Shown: positions 1 through 5,137, counted from the stretch's first letter. The stretch is 8,723 nucleotides of DNA from an uncultured Roseburia sp. (GCA_900548205.1 URJS01000085.1:1-8723); one strand, 5' to 3'. Numbers and translations: made by a program. Notes: generated by a model from the letters alone, not told the origin.

Positions 1-317
1 ACCGCAACACAGGGGATTTCAACACTGGGAACTGGAACACCGGGAACTGGAACACCGGGAACCGCAACACAGGGGACTGCAACACAGGGAACCGCAACAC
101 AGGGGATTTCAACACTGGGAACTGGAACACCGGGAACTGGAACACCGGGAACCGCAACACAGGGGACTGCAACACAGGGAACCGCAACACAGGGGATTTC
201 AACACTGGGAACTGGAACACCGGGAACTGGAACACAGGGAACCGCAACACAGGGGACTGCAACACAGGGGACTGGAACACAGGGGACTGGAACACAGGGG
301 ACTGCAATACGGGATGT
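1..317 (+). repeat. In-frame tandem array, 15-bp unit in a 90-bp higher-order repeat
   Basis: The segment is built from 15-bp units each encoding x-N-T-G-(N/D), with x limited to Arg, Phe, Trp or Cys; I count 21 NTG units up to base 317. Units are arranged in a 90-bp (six-unit) higher-order repeat. Bases 1-90 and 91-180 are identical by eye, and 181-270 differs at only two positions: 236, a synonymous Thr change, and 270, an Asn to Asp change. The array then continues as D-W/D-W/D-C units and decays into FNTEE. It lies entirely within a reading frame that enters from the left edge, so it is coding repeat, not intergenic satellite DNA. Such identity suggests recent homogenisation by slippage or unequal exchange. 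Confidence 0.95.
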
Positions 318-650
318 TTTAACACAGAAGAACAAAAGATCATGTTATTCAACAAACCGTCAGATATGACGTATCGTGAATGGTTAAAATCTGATGCAAG
401 ACGCTTACTGAATCAGATTCCAAAGAATGTTGTTAAATGGGTATATAAATCTGATATGACTGATGAAGAAAAGGTAGCACATCCAACCTATGAAACAACG
501 GGCGGTTATCTCAAAGTGCTTGATGAATTTGAATGCGGTTCGTTATGGTGGAACAGTTTGTCAGACCACGAAAAAGAAGTCATCAAGGCAATACCAAACT
601 TTGATGCCGAAATCTTCTTCCAGTGTACGGGTATCAAGGTAGATGACTGA
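1..650 (+). CDS. Pentapeptide-repeat (NTG-type) phage protein, 5' partial
   Basis: The frame is open from base 3, with the start outside the window, to the TGA ending at 650. The first ~105 visible residues are consecutive NTG[N/D][W/R/C/F] pentapeptides, resembling the Pentapeptide_2 type; pentapeptide repeats are known to form right-handed quadrilateral beta-helices. From about base 321 a non-repetitive ~105-residue C-terminal domain follows (MLFNKPSDMTYREW..., with TTGGYLKVLDE and IPNFDAEIFF further on). It is charged, Trp-containing and lacks a catalytic motif that I recognise. I recall this combination from proteins in gut Firmicutes phages and prophages. The internal ATG at 342 is not a likely start: it has no Shine-Dalgarno and the upstream frame is clearly coding. 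The function is unknown. DNA mimicry, as in Qnr or MfpA, is a family-level possibility but those are A(D/N)LXX types, so I do not claim it. Confidence 0.88.
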   Translation, partial: RNTGDFNTGNWNTGNWNTGNRNTGDCNTGNRNTGDFNTGNWNTGNWNTGNRNTGDCNTGNRNTGDFNTGNWNTGNWNTGNRNTGDCNTGDWNTGDWNTGDCNTGCFNTEEQKIMLFNKPSDMTYREWLKSDARRLLNQIPKNVVKWVYKSDMTDEEKVAHPTYETTGGYLKVLDEFECGSLWWNSLSDHEKEVIKAIPNFDAEIFFQCTGIKVDD

Positions 651-684
651 TTCTTAAAGGTGTTAGACGGGAAAGGAGAGCGTT

Positions 685-1053
685 ATGTGCAGATTATATG
701 CGGACAAGGGTAAGAAGGAATCGGAGGTTATGGATCTCCTTGTGGGTTTCCGATTCAAAAGAGAGGAGGTGGAGATTCTTGAAAGGGAAGTGAGAGCACA
801 TAGAGAGTGGCAGAGAAAACACGGATACGATGTGCTTGGCGGCGAATATACGGAGAAAGACCTGATCCGGTATGCGGTGTCAAAATACATCAATGAACTT
901 AGAGAGGAGCAGCAGGAGCAGCGTGACATGATTCTCTGGGAATTTGATCCTGTGCAGGTGGAAGACGCCTACCAGAAAGCCGGATGGAGGGAGGATGAGG
1001 AAAGGGATGCTATCAGAAAAACAGATCGAAAAGAAGCTTTATATGCAGGCTGA
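685..1053 (+). CDS. Hypothetical phage protein, possible ribbon-helix-helix-like
   Basis: This 122-aa protein starts at an ATG with a strong site, AAAGGAG at 672-678, six bases upstream. It is highly charged, rich in Glu, Arg and Lys. Residues 19-73 run from a short beta-like strand (LVGFRFKREEVEILE) into helices ending AVSKYINELREEQ. The pattern resembles ribbon-helix-helix DNA-binding proteins, but I cannot confirm the fold. Residues 75-122 look like an amphipathic or coiled tail (EEQQEQRDMI, EDEERDAIRKTDRKEA). There is no signal peptide, membrane segment or metal site. It stands 34 bases after the pentapeptide gene and its end overlaps a weaker ORF at 1007. I do not recognise a named family. 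A small regulator is the best guess and only an inference. Confidence 0.8.
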   Translation: MCRLYADKGKKESEVMDLLVGFRFKREEVEILEREVRAHREWQRKHGYDVLGGEYTEKDLIRYAVSKYINELREEQQEQRDMILWEFDPVQVEDAYQKAGWREDEERDAIRKTDRKEALYAG

Positions 1054-1162
1054 TATGTTCCGGCATCACAAAGAAATAGCACCGCAGATACTTTGGCGAG
1101 TTCCGGTGCTATCAACAAATAGAAATATCAGCATTTCTGCGTCTATTCTATCACGAAAATGA
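1007..1162 (+). CDS. Uncertain 51-aa ORF, possibly a truncated gene
   Basis: An ATG at 1007 is preceded by GAGGAAAGGG and opens a 51-codon frame to the stop ending at 1162. The start overlaps the upstream gene by 47 bases. The N-terminus (MLSEKQIEKKLYMQADMF) is charged and protein-like. The second half, rich in Ile, Ser and Asn (STNRNISISASILSRK), is less convincing. Its opening resembles the first residues of several phage nucleases that begin with SEKQIE-like helices (VRR-NUC type), but no catalytic motif follows, so it may be a broken remnant or simply chance. A 9-bp inverted repeat lies inside it. The frame extends back to an ATG at 944, but that start has no suitable ribosome site and would overlap the upstream gene more deeply. 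If it is not a gene, then 1054-1182 is a 129-base untranslated gap. Confidence 0.35.
   Translation: MLSEKQIEKKLYMQADMFRHHKEIAPQILWRVPVLSTNRNISISASILSRK
1076..1112. repeat. 9-bp perfect inverted repeat with 19-nt spacer
   Basis: ATAGCACCG at 1076-1084 is the exact reverse complement of CGGTGCTAT at 1104-1112. No T-tract follows (the next bases are CAACAAAT), so it does not fit a rho-independent terminator. It lies in the least convincing coding stretch of the region, before the 1183 gene. It could be an RNA stem or a protein-binding site, or chance. Confidence 0.4.
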
Positions 1163-1182
1163 GGATTTGAAAAGGTGATTTT

Positions 1183-1380
1183 ATGATTTTTAGGACATGC
1201 AGTGTTTGCGGCGATCCGATGGACCCGGGCGATGGGCAGAATGGGAAATGTGAGGACTGCGTCATTGGAGAGACCAAGCAGCAACGTAACAGAGAGGAAT
1301 TGAACAGGATGCTCTTGGCAACAAGCTGGGAGCAGATGGAAATGGAGGATTTTATAAATGTCGGAACTAAGACTGTGTAA
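1183..1380 (+). CDS. Small zinc-ribbon phage protein
   Basis: This 65-aa protein has an ATG at 1183 with AAAAGGTGAT about five to six bases upstream. Residues 6-26 form a compact metal site with two pairs, C6-x2-C9 and C23-x2-C26, separated by a Gly/Asp/Pro-rich turn (GDPMDPGDGQNGK). This is the look of a treble-clef or zinc-ribbon knuckle. The remainder (ETKQQRNREELNRMLLATSWEQMEME) is predicted helical and acidic. Such single-knuckle proteins are frequent in phage early regions, where their roles are mostly unknown and may involve DNA or protein binding. The gene's last 23 bases overlap the next gene, indicating translational coupling. I cannot assign a specific function. Confidence 0.78.
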   Translation: MIFRTCSVCGDPMDPGDGQNGKCEDCVIGETKQQRNREELNRMLLATSWEQMEMEDFINVGTKTV

Positions 1381-1603
1381 AAAAGATGAAGATGATATTC
1401 AAGATGCTTTGAAAAAATTCTTAGAAACCATAATGGAGAGCGGCATTTTAGGTAAATCATATGTCGAGATCGAACCAGAAGGAAAGATATGTTTAAGGGC
1501 GTTTGTTGATGAGAATAGCATCATAAACATGGACATGCGTTGTGAAGGAGATTACTTTGCGAGGTGGTACGATGATGGGAAGATGACGGAAACTGCCGGG
1601 TAA
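1358..1603 (+). CDS. Hypothetical phage protein, 81 aa
   Basis: The ATG at 1358 lies inside the end of the zinc-ribbon gene (23-base overlap) and is preceded by GGAGG at 1344-1348 with a nine-base spacer. The product begins with a charged helix (residues 8-27: KKDEDDIQDALKKFLETIM) and continues into a beta-rich, acidic second half (KSYVEIEPEGKICLRAF, then NMDMRCEGDYFARWYDDGK). There is no membrane segment or paired-cysteine metal site. Overlap with both a strong ribosome site and an upstream gene supports it as real. I do not recognise a family, and the neighbours only indicate an accessory protein expressed with the recombination module. Confidence 0.75.
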   Translation: MSELRLCKKDEDDIQDALKKFLETIMESGILGKSYVEIEPEGKICLRAFVDENSIINMDMRCEGDYFARWYDDGKMTETAG

Positions 1604-1614
1604 TGGGGGTGAAT

Positions 1615-1782
1615 ATGTATAAGGGAATTGGACCAGAAAAGGGAAAGTGCATAGATGAAGAATTTGCGCTTGGTTATGCTATGCAGAGAATTATGGAAAA
1701 CAGAGAAGAGCAGCAAGGACTGGTTGAGTGGTTTTTTTCCGGCAACTGGGTAAAGGAGGATAACAATGGCGAGCGTATTTGA
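1615..1782 (+). CDS. Short phage protein, 55 aa, overlapping the annealing-protein start
   Basis: The ATG at 1615 has GGGGGTGA immediately upstream (1605-1612). The 55-codon frame ends in the TGA at 1780-1782, overlapping the next gene's start by 17 bases. The sequence begins MYKGIGPEKGKCIDEEF and contains FALGYAMQRIMENREEQQ and a conserved-looking LVEWFFSGNWVKED. I recall the VEWFFSGNW-type ending from small proteins in clostridial phages next to recombination genes. It contains the strong ribosome site (AAGGAGGA, 1753-1760) of the following gene, so the two are probably coupled. Its size makes it easy to miss in automatic annotation. Function unknown; the single cysteine and lack of a transmembrane stretch suggest a cytoplasmic protein. 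Confidence 0.72.
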   Translation: MYKGIGPEKGKCIDEEFALGYAMQRIMENREEQQGLVEWFFSGNWVKEDNNGERI

Positions 1783-2413
1783 GACATTGGACAATATCAA
1801 TGTAAATGATTACACAGAAAAGAAGGATAATGGATCCACGGTGCTTACATATCTTTCATGGTCAAAAGCATGGGAGGAGGTAAAGAAGATATATCCAGAG
1901 GCGACGTATGAGATTAAGAGATTCGGCGCGGATAGCTTACCATATGTTTTTGATGAAAAGACAGGTTATATGGTGTTTACGGCGGTGACTATCGAGGATA
2001 TTACCCATGTAATGTGGTTGCCGGTAATGGATGGCAGAAATAAGGCTATGAAGGACAAACCATATGAGTACAGTACGAGAAGTGGGAAAAAGACAGTGGA
2101 AGCTGCTACGATGTTCGACATCAACACAACTATCATGAGATGCCTAACAAAGAATCTTGCGATGTTTGGCTTGGGCTTATATATCTACAGCGGCGAGGAT
2201 TTGCCGGGCGCAGTAAAGGACGAGGTATTGACAAGACCGGTAGATCAGGCGCATATCAACACACTTAAGGCTGAAATGGAGAGAACTGGCGTGGGCGAAC
2301 GCAAACTGCTTTACAACATCGGCTGCAAATCGATGGATGAAATTACGATTAAAGACTTTGAGTTGGCAATGTCTCTTTTCAATAAAACCAAGGATAAGGC
2401 GGCTGATGCTTAA
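1766..2413 (+). CDS. DUF1071 / Sak-type single-strand annealing protein
   Basis: This 215-aa protein starts at an ATG five bases after AAGGAGGA (1753-1760). Residues ~4-143 match the DUF1071 phage annealing family very clearly: VFETLDNINVNDYTEKK, LTYLSWSKAWEEVKKIYPEATYE, GYMVFTAVTIEDITH, MWLPVMDGRNKAM, and the hallmark AATMFDINTTIMRCLTKNLA with FGLGLYIYSGEDLPG. Members are grouped with the Sak/RAD52-like annealing proteins. They bind single-stranded DNA and anneal complementary strands in phage recombination and recombination-dependent replication. Residues ~150-215 form a helical tail (QAHINTLKAEMERTG, then DEITIKDFELAMSLF) that may contact partners. It is followed 21 bases later by an HNH nuclease and further on by RusA, consistent with a recombination module. 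No dedicated 5'-3' exonuclease such as a YqaJ or lambda-Exo homologue is visible nearby. The family call is strong; the biochemical role is taken from the family. Confidence 0.93.
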   Translation: MASVFETLDNINVNDYTEKKDNGSTVLTYLSWSKAWEEVKKIYPEATYEIKRFGADSLPYVFDEKTGYMVFTAVTIEDITHVMWLPVMDGRNKAMKDKPYEYSTRSGKKTVEAATMFDINTTIMRCLTKNLAMFGLGLYIYSGEDLPGAVKDEVLTRPVDQAHINTLKAEMERTGVGERKLLYNIGCKSMDEITIKDFELAMSLFNKTKDKAADA

Positions 2414-2434
2414 TGGAAAGGTGCGTGAAGAATA

Positions 2435-3067
2435 ATGCATACTCTGGCAAATATTTTGCAGCAGACAGAACGAGCGGGCGGCACATATATGAAAATCTTT
2501 TTGCCGAATGTGCATCTGGGGGATATGCTGTGCCGCAAAGGCATTTGTAAAGCTGAGATCCGTTTTGATGATGGGCGCCATATATCAATAGAGCAAAGAA
2601 AAAAGGCTTATGCGACAATCCGTGATATTGCGGATTATACCGGGAATCTCCCTGAAGTACAAAAGGAAGATTTGAAAATGATGCATAGAGCAAGAACCGG
2701 AGATGGGCATTTTAGTCTTTCTGATTGCTCTATGGATATGGCACGGAGTTTTATTAATACAATGATGGATTATGTGATTGAGAATGGTATTCCGCTTTCA
2801 GAGAGAGGCATTTACAGGACAGATGACATAGGGAGATATTTATATGCATGTATAAAAAATAAGAAATGTTCTGTATGTGGAAAAGATGGGGAGATACACC
2901 ATGAAGATACAATCGGTATGGGAAATGACAGAAGAACAATTGACGATTCCGGTTATCGTAAAATCTGTCTATGCAGAGAGCACCATACGATCGCGCATCA
3001 GATGGGGGTTCTCCGGTTTCGTGAAATGTACAAAATTTACGGGATTGTTGTAAAAGAGTACGGTTGA
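2435..3067 (+). CDS. Putative HNHc nuclease (phage HNHc_6-like)
   Basis: This 210-aa protein has an N-terminal domain (residues ~18-75: KIFLPNVHLGDML, KAEIRFDDGRHISIEQRKKAY, IRDIADYTG) and a C-terminal HNH zinc-finger nuclease domain. The nuclease part shows C145-x2-C148 (CSVCG), the H155-H156-x-D158 active-site pair (IHHEDTIG), C178/C180, H183-H184 and H188 (CREHHTIAHQMG). The order matches the 'putative HNHc nuclease' family found beside annealing proteins in Firmicutes phages. These are metal-dependent endonucleases, and a role in recombination or DNA processing is inferred from context. Start: ATG 2435 has AAAGGTG at 2417-2423 with an 11-base spacer, somewhat long. An in-frame ATG at 2489 would still keep the conserved part, but the family's usual N-terminal length favours 2435. 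Its stop overlaps a possible TTG-initiated small ORF. Confidence 0.88.
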   Translation: MHTLANILQQTERAGGTYMKIFLPNVHLGDMLCRKGICKAEIRFDDGRHISIEQRKKAYATIRDIADYTGNLPEVQKEDLKMMHRARTGDGHFSLSDCSMDMARSFINTMMDYVIENGIPLSERGIYRTDDIGRYLYACIKNKKCSVCGKDGEIHHEDTIGMGNDRRTIDDSGYRKICLCREHHTIAHQMGVLRFREMYKIYGIVVKEYG

Positions 3068-3195
3068 AACACCACGGAGCAATCCGAAAAGAAGCAGTTC
3101 ATGCGGCAATTTATATCACGAGTAAAGCCATGATGTACCTCCGGGAGTTGCCCGGAGGGGAAAGGAGAAACATTGAATCAGTTGGAGATTTTTAA
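3064..3195 (+). CDS. Possible 43-aa coupled small ORF before the antirepressor
   Basis: The frame from TTG 3064 to the TAA ending at 3195 gives 43 residues beginning M(L)KHHGAIRKEAVHAA and containing ITSKAMMYLRELPGGERRN. Its TTG overlaps the HNH gene's TGA as TTGA, a four-base stop/start overlap. AAAAGAG lies about five bases upstream. Its end overlaps the antirepressor start by 23 bases, the same style of overlap as the other small genes here. The composition is helix-like and protein-like. Without it, 3068-3172 would be a 105-base gap in otherwise gapless DNA. An ATG at 3130 in the same frame would give only 21 residues. Against it: a TTG start, small size, and no family that I can name. 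Translation through it would open the hairpin at 3138-3158. Confidence 0.42.
   Translation: MKHHGAIRKEAVHAAIYITSKAMMYLRELPGGERRNIESVGDF
3138..3158 (+). promoter_or_regulatory. GC-rich stem-loop abutting the antirepressor ribosome site
   Basis: CCTCCGGG (3138-3145) is the perfect complement of CCCGGAGG (3151-3158), leaving a five-base loop AGTTG: an 8-bp stem, six of its eight pairs G-C. No T-run follows; instead GG and then AAAGGAG (3161-3167) come directly after, so it is not a standard terminator. The stem locks away one GGAGG sequence (3154-3158) while the real Shine-Dalgarno begins two bases downstream. It may affect initiation of the TTG-started antirepressor or serve as a processing signal. 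The regulatory role is inferred. Confidence 0.6.
3161..3167 (+). promoter_or_regulatory. Shine-Dalgarno that fixes the TTG start of the antirepressor
   Basis: AAAGGAG lies five bases before TTG 3173. No ATG in that frame is close enough to use it, and the first residues after the TTG (NQLEIFKNREFGEIRTV) match the usual BRO-N beginning. This supports TTG as the true start. It lies directly 3' of the 3138-3158 stem-loop. Confidence 0.75.
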
Positions 3196-3877
3196 GAATA
3201 GAGAGTTTGGAGAGATCAGAACAGTAACCATAGACGGGGAGCCGTGGTTTGTCGGGAGAGATGTTGCGGAGATTTTGGGGTATAGCAATCCAAGAGATGC
3301 TCTGGCAAAGCACGTTGATGACGAAGATAAGGGGGTAGCAAAATGCGACACCCTTGGTGGAATCCAGGATTTAACGATTATCAACGAAAGCGGACTTTAC
3401 AGCTTGATTCTTTCAAGCAAAATGCCTACAGCAAAAAGATTTAAGCGCTGGGTAACATCCGAGGTTTTGCCGCAGATCAGAAAGACCGGCTCATACCAGA
3501 GGCGTCTGACACCAGAAGAAATGATGCGCATCCAGCTTGGAATGGTGGACGACCATGAGAACCGCATCCAACATATTGAAAATACCATGACGATTGATTA
3601 CGGTCAGCAGCAGGAATTAAAGAAGGCTGTAAATAAGAGAGTTATTGAAATTCTTGGGGGCAAGAAAGCACCAGCGTACAAGGAACTAAGTAAGAAGGTT
3701 TTTGCGGAATGCAACCACGATATACAGGATTATTTTGCAGTTAATTCGAGAAATAATATCCCGTCACTGCGTTTTGGCAATGCGCTTGAATATGTTGATG
3801 GCTGGAATCCGAGTAACAATACAATTCTTGACGTGAGAAGCTGCAATGCTGGGATGGGTGGTGTAGATGGAGTATAA
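3173..3877 (+). CDS. Phage antirepressor, BRO-N plus ORF6C domains
   Basis: This 234-aa two-domain protein begins at TTG 3173. Residues ~1-108 are a BRO-N domain: EIRTVTIDGEPWFVGRDVAEILGYSNPRDAL, a middle DLTIINESGLYSLILSSK, and the terminal KRFKRWVTSEVLPQIRKTGSY signature. Residues ~112-215 match the ORF6C domain: a helix MMRIQLGMVDDHENRIQHIE, then TIDYGQQQELKKAVNKRV, GGKKAPAYKELSKKV, and NSRNNIPSLRFGNALEYVDGW. BRO-N domains bind DNA. Proteins of this architecture act as antirepressors or regulators in the lysis-lysogeny switch, and several sit within replication and recombination modules. The last ~20 residues (ILDVRSCNAGMGGVDGV) are outside the domain and overlap the RusA gene by 11 bases. 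Its non-ATG start and upstream hairpin suggest restrained translation. No repressor gene is present in the window, so its target is unknown. Confidence 0.92.
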   Translation: MNQLEIFKNREFGEIRTVTIDGEPWFVGRDVAEILGYSNPRDALAKHVDDEDKGVAKCDTLGGIQDLTIINESGLYSLILSSKMPTAKRFKRWVTSEVLPQIRKTGSYQRRLTPEEMMRIQLGMVDDHENRIQHIENTMTIDYGQQQELKKAVNKRVIEILGGKKAPAYKELSKKVFAECNHDIQDYFAVNSRNNIPSLRFGNALEYVDGWNPSNNTILDVRSCNAGMGGVDGV

Positions 3878-4301
3878 ATTTACAATACCAAGAATCACCG
3901 GAATGAACGAATATACGGATGCCAATCGTGCGCACTATCGCAAAGGCGGACGGATGAAAAAGAAATATGAGGATGAAATCATCAAACATATTCGAGAACA
4001 GATACCGTCCGTACATATGCTCACAAAGCCTGTATTAATTTATTATCAATTTTATGAAATAAACAGGCGTAGGGATAATGACAATATTCTGTCCTGCGCG
4101 GCAAAGTTTGTACAGGACAGTTTGACGCGGGCATGGATCATCCGGGATGATGGTCAGAAGTATATTCCGCATTTCTACTTTGATACGTTTGTTGATAAGG
4201 AGAATCCACGGATAGAAGTGACCGTTACGGAGCTCACAGAGGAACAGGCAAAGATGACGCTTAGAGAGCTTTTTAGGGACTTGGAGATGGGCGGTGGTTG
4301 A
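3867..4301 (+). CDS. rusA: RusA-family Holliday junction resolvase
   Basis: This 144-aa protein overlaps the antirepressor end by 11 bases; GGGTGGTG precedes ATG 3867. The RusA signature is present: N-terminal IPRITGMNEYTDANR, an acidic core R67-R68-R69-D70-N71-D72-N73, then K80 and D84 in KFVQDSL, and D94-D95 in IIRDDGQKYI. E. coli RusA uses D70, D72 and D91 with K76, so the acidic catalytic set and a nearby lysine appear conserved at nearly the same positions. The enzyme is a dimeric, metal-dependent endonuclease that cleaves four-way junctions symmetrically. In phages it resolves recombination and replication branches. Length is near the family norm (~120-140), with a slightly extended C-terminus (EEQAKMTLRELFRDLEMGGG). 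It follows annealing and nuclease genes, completing the recombination set. Activity is inferred from motifs. Confidence 0.9.
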   Translation: MEYKFTIPRITGMNEYTDANRAHYRKGGRMKKKYEDEIIKHIREQIPSVHMLTKPVLIYYQFYEINRRRDNDNILSCAAKFVQDSLTRAWIIRDDGQKYIPHFYFDTFVDKENPRIEVTVTELTEEQAKMTLRELFRDLEMGGG

Positions 4302-5114
4302 TTGGATATTAAGGAAAAGAACAGCTTTATCATGTACACTGATTATTTAAAGCATGTTCAAAAACTTGAAATGAAACAAAGAGGTGAACTGTTCACGGCA
4401 ATATTAATGTATGCATCTACTGGGGAGATACCGGAACTGGATTCAAATACAGATATGCTCTTCGGAATGATTCAAGACAATATGGATAGGGATCATGCGG
4501 CATACATGGAAAAGGTCGAGAAGCGTAGGGACGCAGGGCGGCAGGGAGGTAGACCAAAGAAAGCAAGTGGTTATTCTGAAAATAAAGAGAAAGCAAAAAA
4601 AGCAAATGGTTTTTTTGAAAAGCAAAATAACCCTGATAATGAAAATGATAATGAAAATGATAATGAAAATGATAATGAAAATGATAATAAAAAAACACTG
4701 TGCAAAGCTGATGCTGATGCACTGTTTGAGAGACTATGGAATTTATATCCGCTAAAACGTGGAAAGGGTGCGGTTTCAGACACTAATAAGAGGCGATTAC
4801 TTGATATTGGTTTTGAAGAAATGACAAGAGCCATTGACCGATACAAGGCGGACTTAGCGAAAGAACCGTGGAAACACCCAAAGAATGGCAGCACGTTCTT
4901 CAACAGTGGATATATTGACTATTTGGATGAGAACTATGTGCCGTTGGAAGTTGAGGTGCACAAGTCAAATCAGATTAGCAGCAAATTCAATAATTTTCAG
5001 CAGCGGGAATACGATTATGCTGAGCTGGAAAAGCGTCTTTTAAACAGTGACCCAGTGCACATGAATATGCAGGAAAGTTTTGCAGAGAATCAGGCAACGG
5101 GAGAAGCGCTGTAG
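4302..5114 (+). CDS. DUF6291-type phage replication protein
   Basis: This 270-aa protein starts at TTG 4302, immediately after the RusA stop with no gap; the weak site GGGCGGTGG lies just before it. Residues ~7-85 match the DUF6291 type (NSFIMYTDYLKHV, KQRGELFTAILMYASTGEIPEL, DMLFGMIQDNMDRDHAAYMEKVEKRRDAGRQGGRPKK). The GGRPKK tail resembles an AT-hook-like basic motif. Residues ~90-130 are a low-complexity linker including four exact DNEN units. Residues ~138-215 (LFERLWNLYPLKRGKG, EEMTRAIDRYKADLA, NGSTFFNSGYIDYLDENYVP) match the C-terminal domain common in phage DnaD-like replisome-organiser proteins. The likely role is origin binding or helicase loading during replication initiation; this rests on family style, and no biochemical motif proves it. 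No helicase or helicase loader follows in the window. An in-frame ATG at 4332 would remove conserved residues, so TTG is preferred. Confidence 0.85.
   Translation: MDIKEKNSFIMYTDYLKHVQKLEMKQRGELFTAILMYASTGEIPELDSNTDMLFGMIQDNMDRDHAAYMEKVEKRRDAGRQGGRPKKASGYSENKEKAKKANGFFEKQNNPDNENDNENDNENDNENDNKKTLCKADADALFERLWNLYPLKRGKGAVSDTNKRRLLDIGFEEMTRAIDRYKADLAKEPWKHPKNGSTFFNSGYIDYLDENYVPLEVEVHKSNQISSKFNNFQQREYDYAELEKRLLNSDPVHMNMQESFAENQATGEAL
4635..4682 (+). repeat. Four exact copies of a 12-bp repeat in the replication gene linker
   Basis: GATAATGAAAAT is repeated four times without mismatch, followed by a partial copy (GATAAT). It encodes Asp-Asn-Glu-Asn units in frame and connects the two domains of the replication protein. 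The unit length is a multiple of three, so gain or loss of copies changes linker length without frameshift. Similar short Asn/Asp-rich runs are common in this position in phage replisome-organiser proteins. Confidence 0.93.
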
Positions 5115-5137
5115 GATGCGAGAGAGGGGGGGAAATC

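Noticed and set aside
1..317. CRISPR-like or intergenic tandem repeat array
   Set aside because: The units are contiguous with no unique spacers, have a strict 15-bp period and keep an open frame encoding NTG pentapeptides, so they are coding repeats.
1..341. Diversity-generating retroelement variable region
   Set aside because: No reverse transcriptase or template repeat is visible, and variation between units is not adenine-biased substitution against a template.
342..650. Separate 102-aa gene starting at ATG 342
   Set aside because: There is no ribosome site, and the same frame is continuously open through the repeat array upstream, so this is the C-terminal domain of the larger protein.
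1076..1112. Rho-independent terminator at the 9-bp inverted repeat
   Set aside because: The spacer is long and no T-tract follows.
2413..2550. 45-aa frame starting at the TAATG junction after the annealing-protein gene
   Set aside because: It overlaps the N-terminus of the HNH protein, whose conserved residues (LPNVHLGDML ... DDGRHI) are clearly in the other frame. No strong ribosome site lies close, and the peptide is not recognisable.
663..3588. Reverse-strand open frames opposite the small genes, annealing protein, HNH and antirepressor genes
   Set aside because: They lie opposite well-supported genes, lack good ribosome sites and have low-complexity Ser/Cys/His/Leu-rich compositions typical of antisense shadows.
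4495..4755. Forward-strand open frame across the 12-bp repeat (MKMIMKMI-type peptide)
   Set aside because: It is an alternate-frame reading of the DNEN repeat inside the replication gene, with an implausible composition.
4417..4903. Reverse-strand frames with HYHF or SFSL repeats
   Set aside because: They are antisense readings of the same microsatellite; the repeat merely keeps several frames open.
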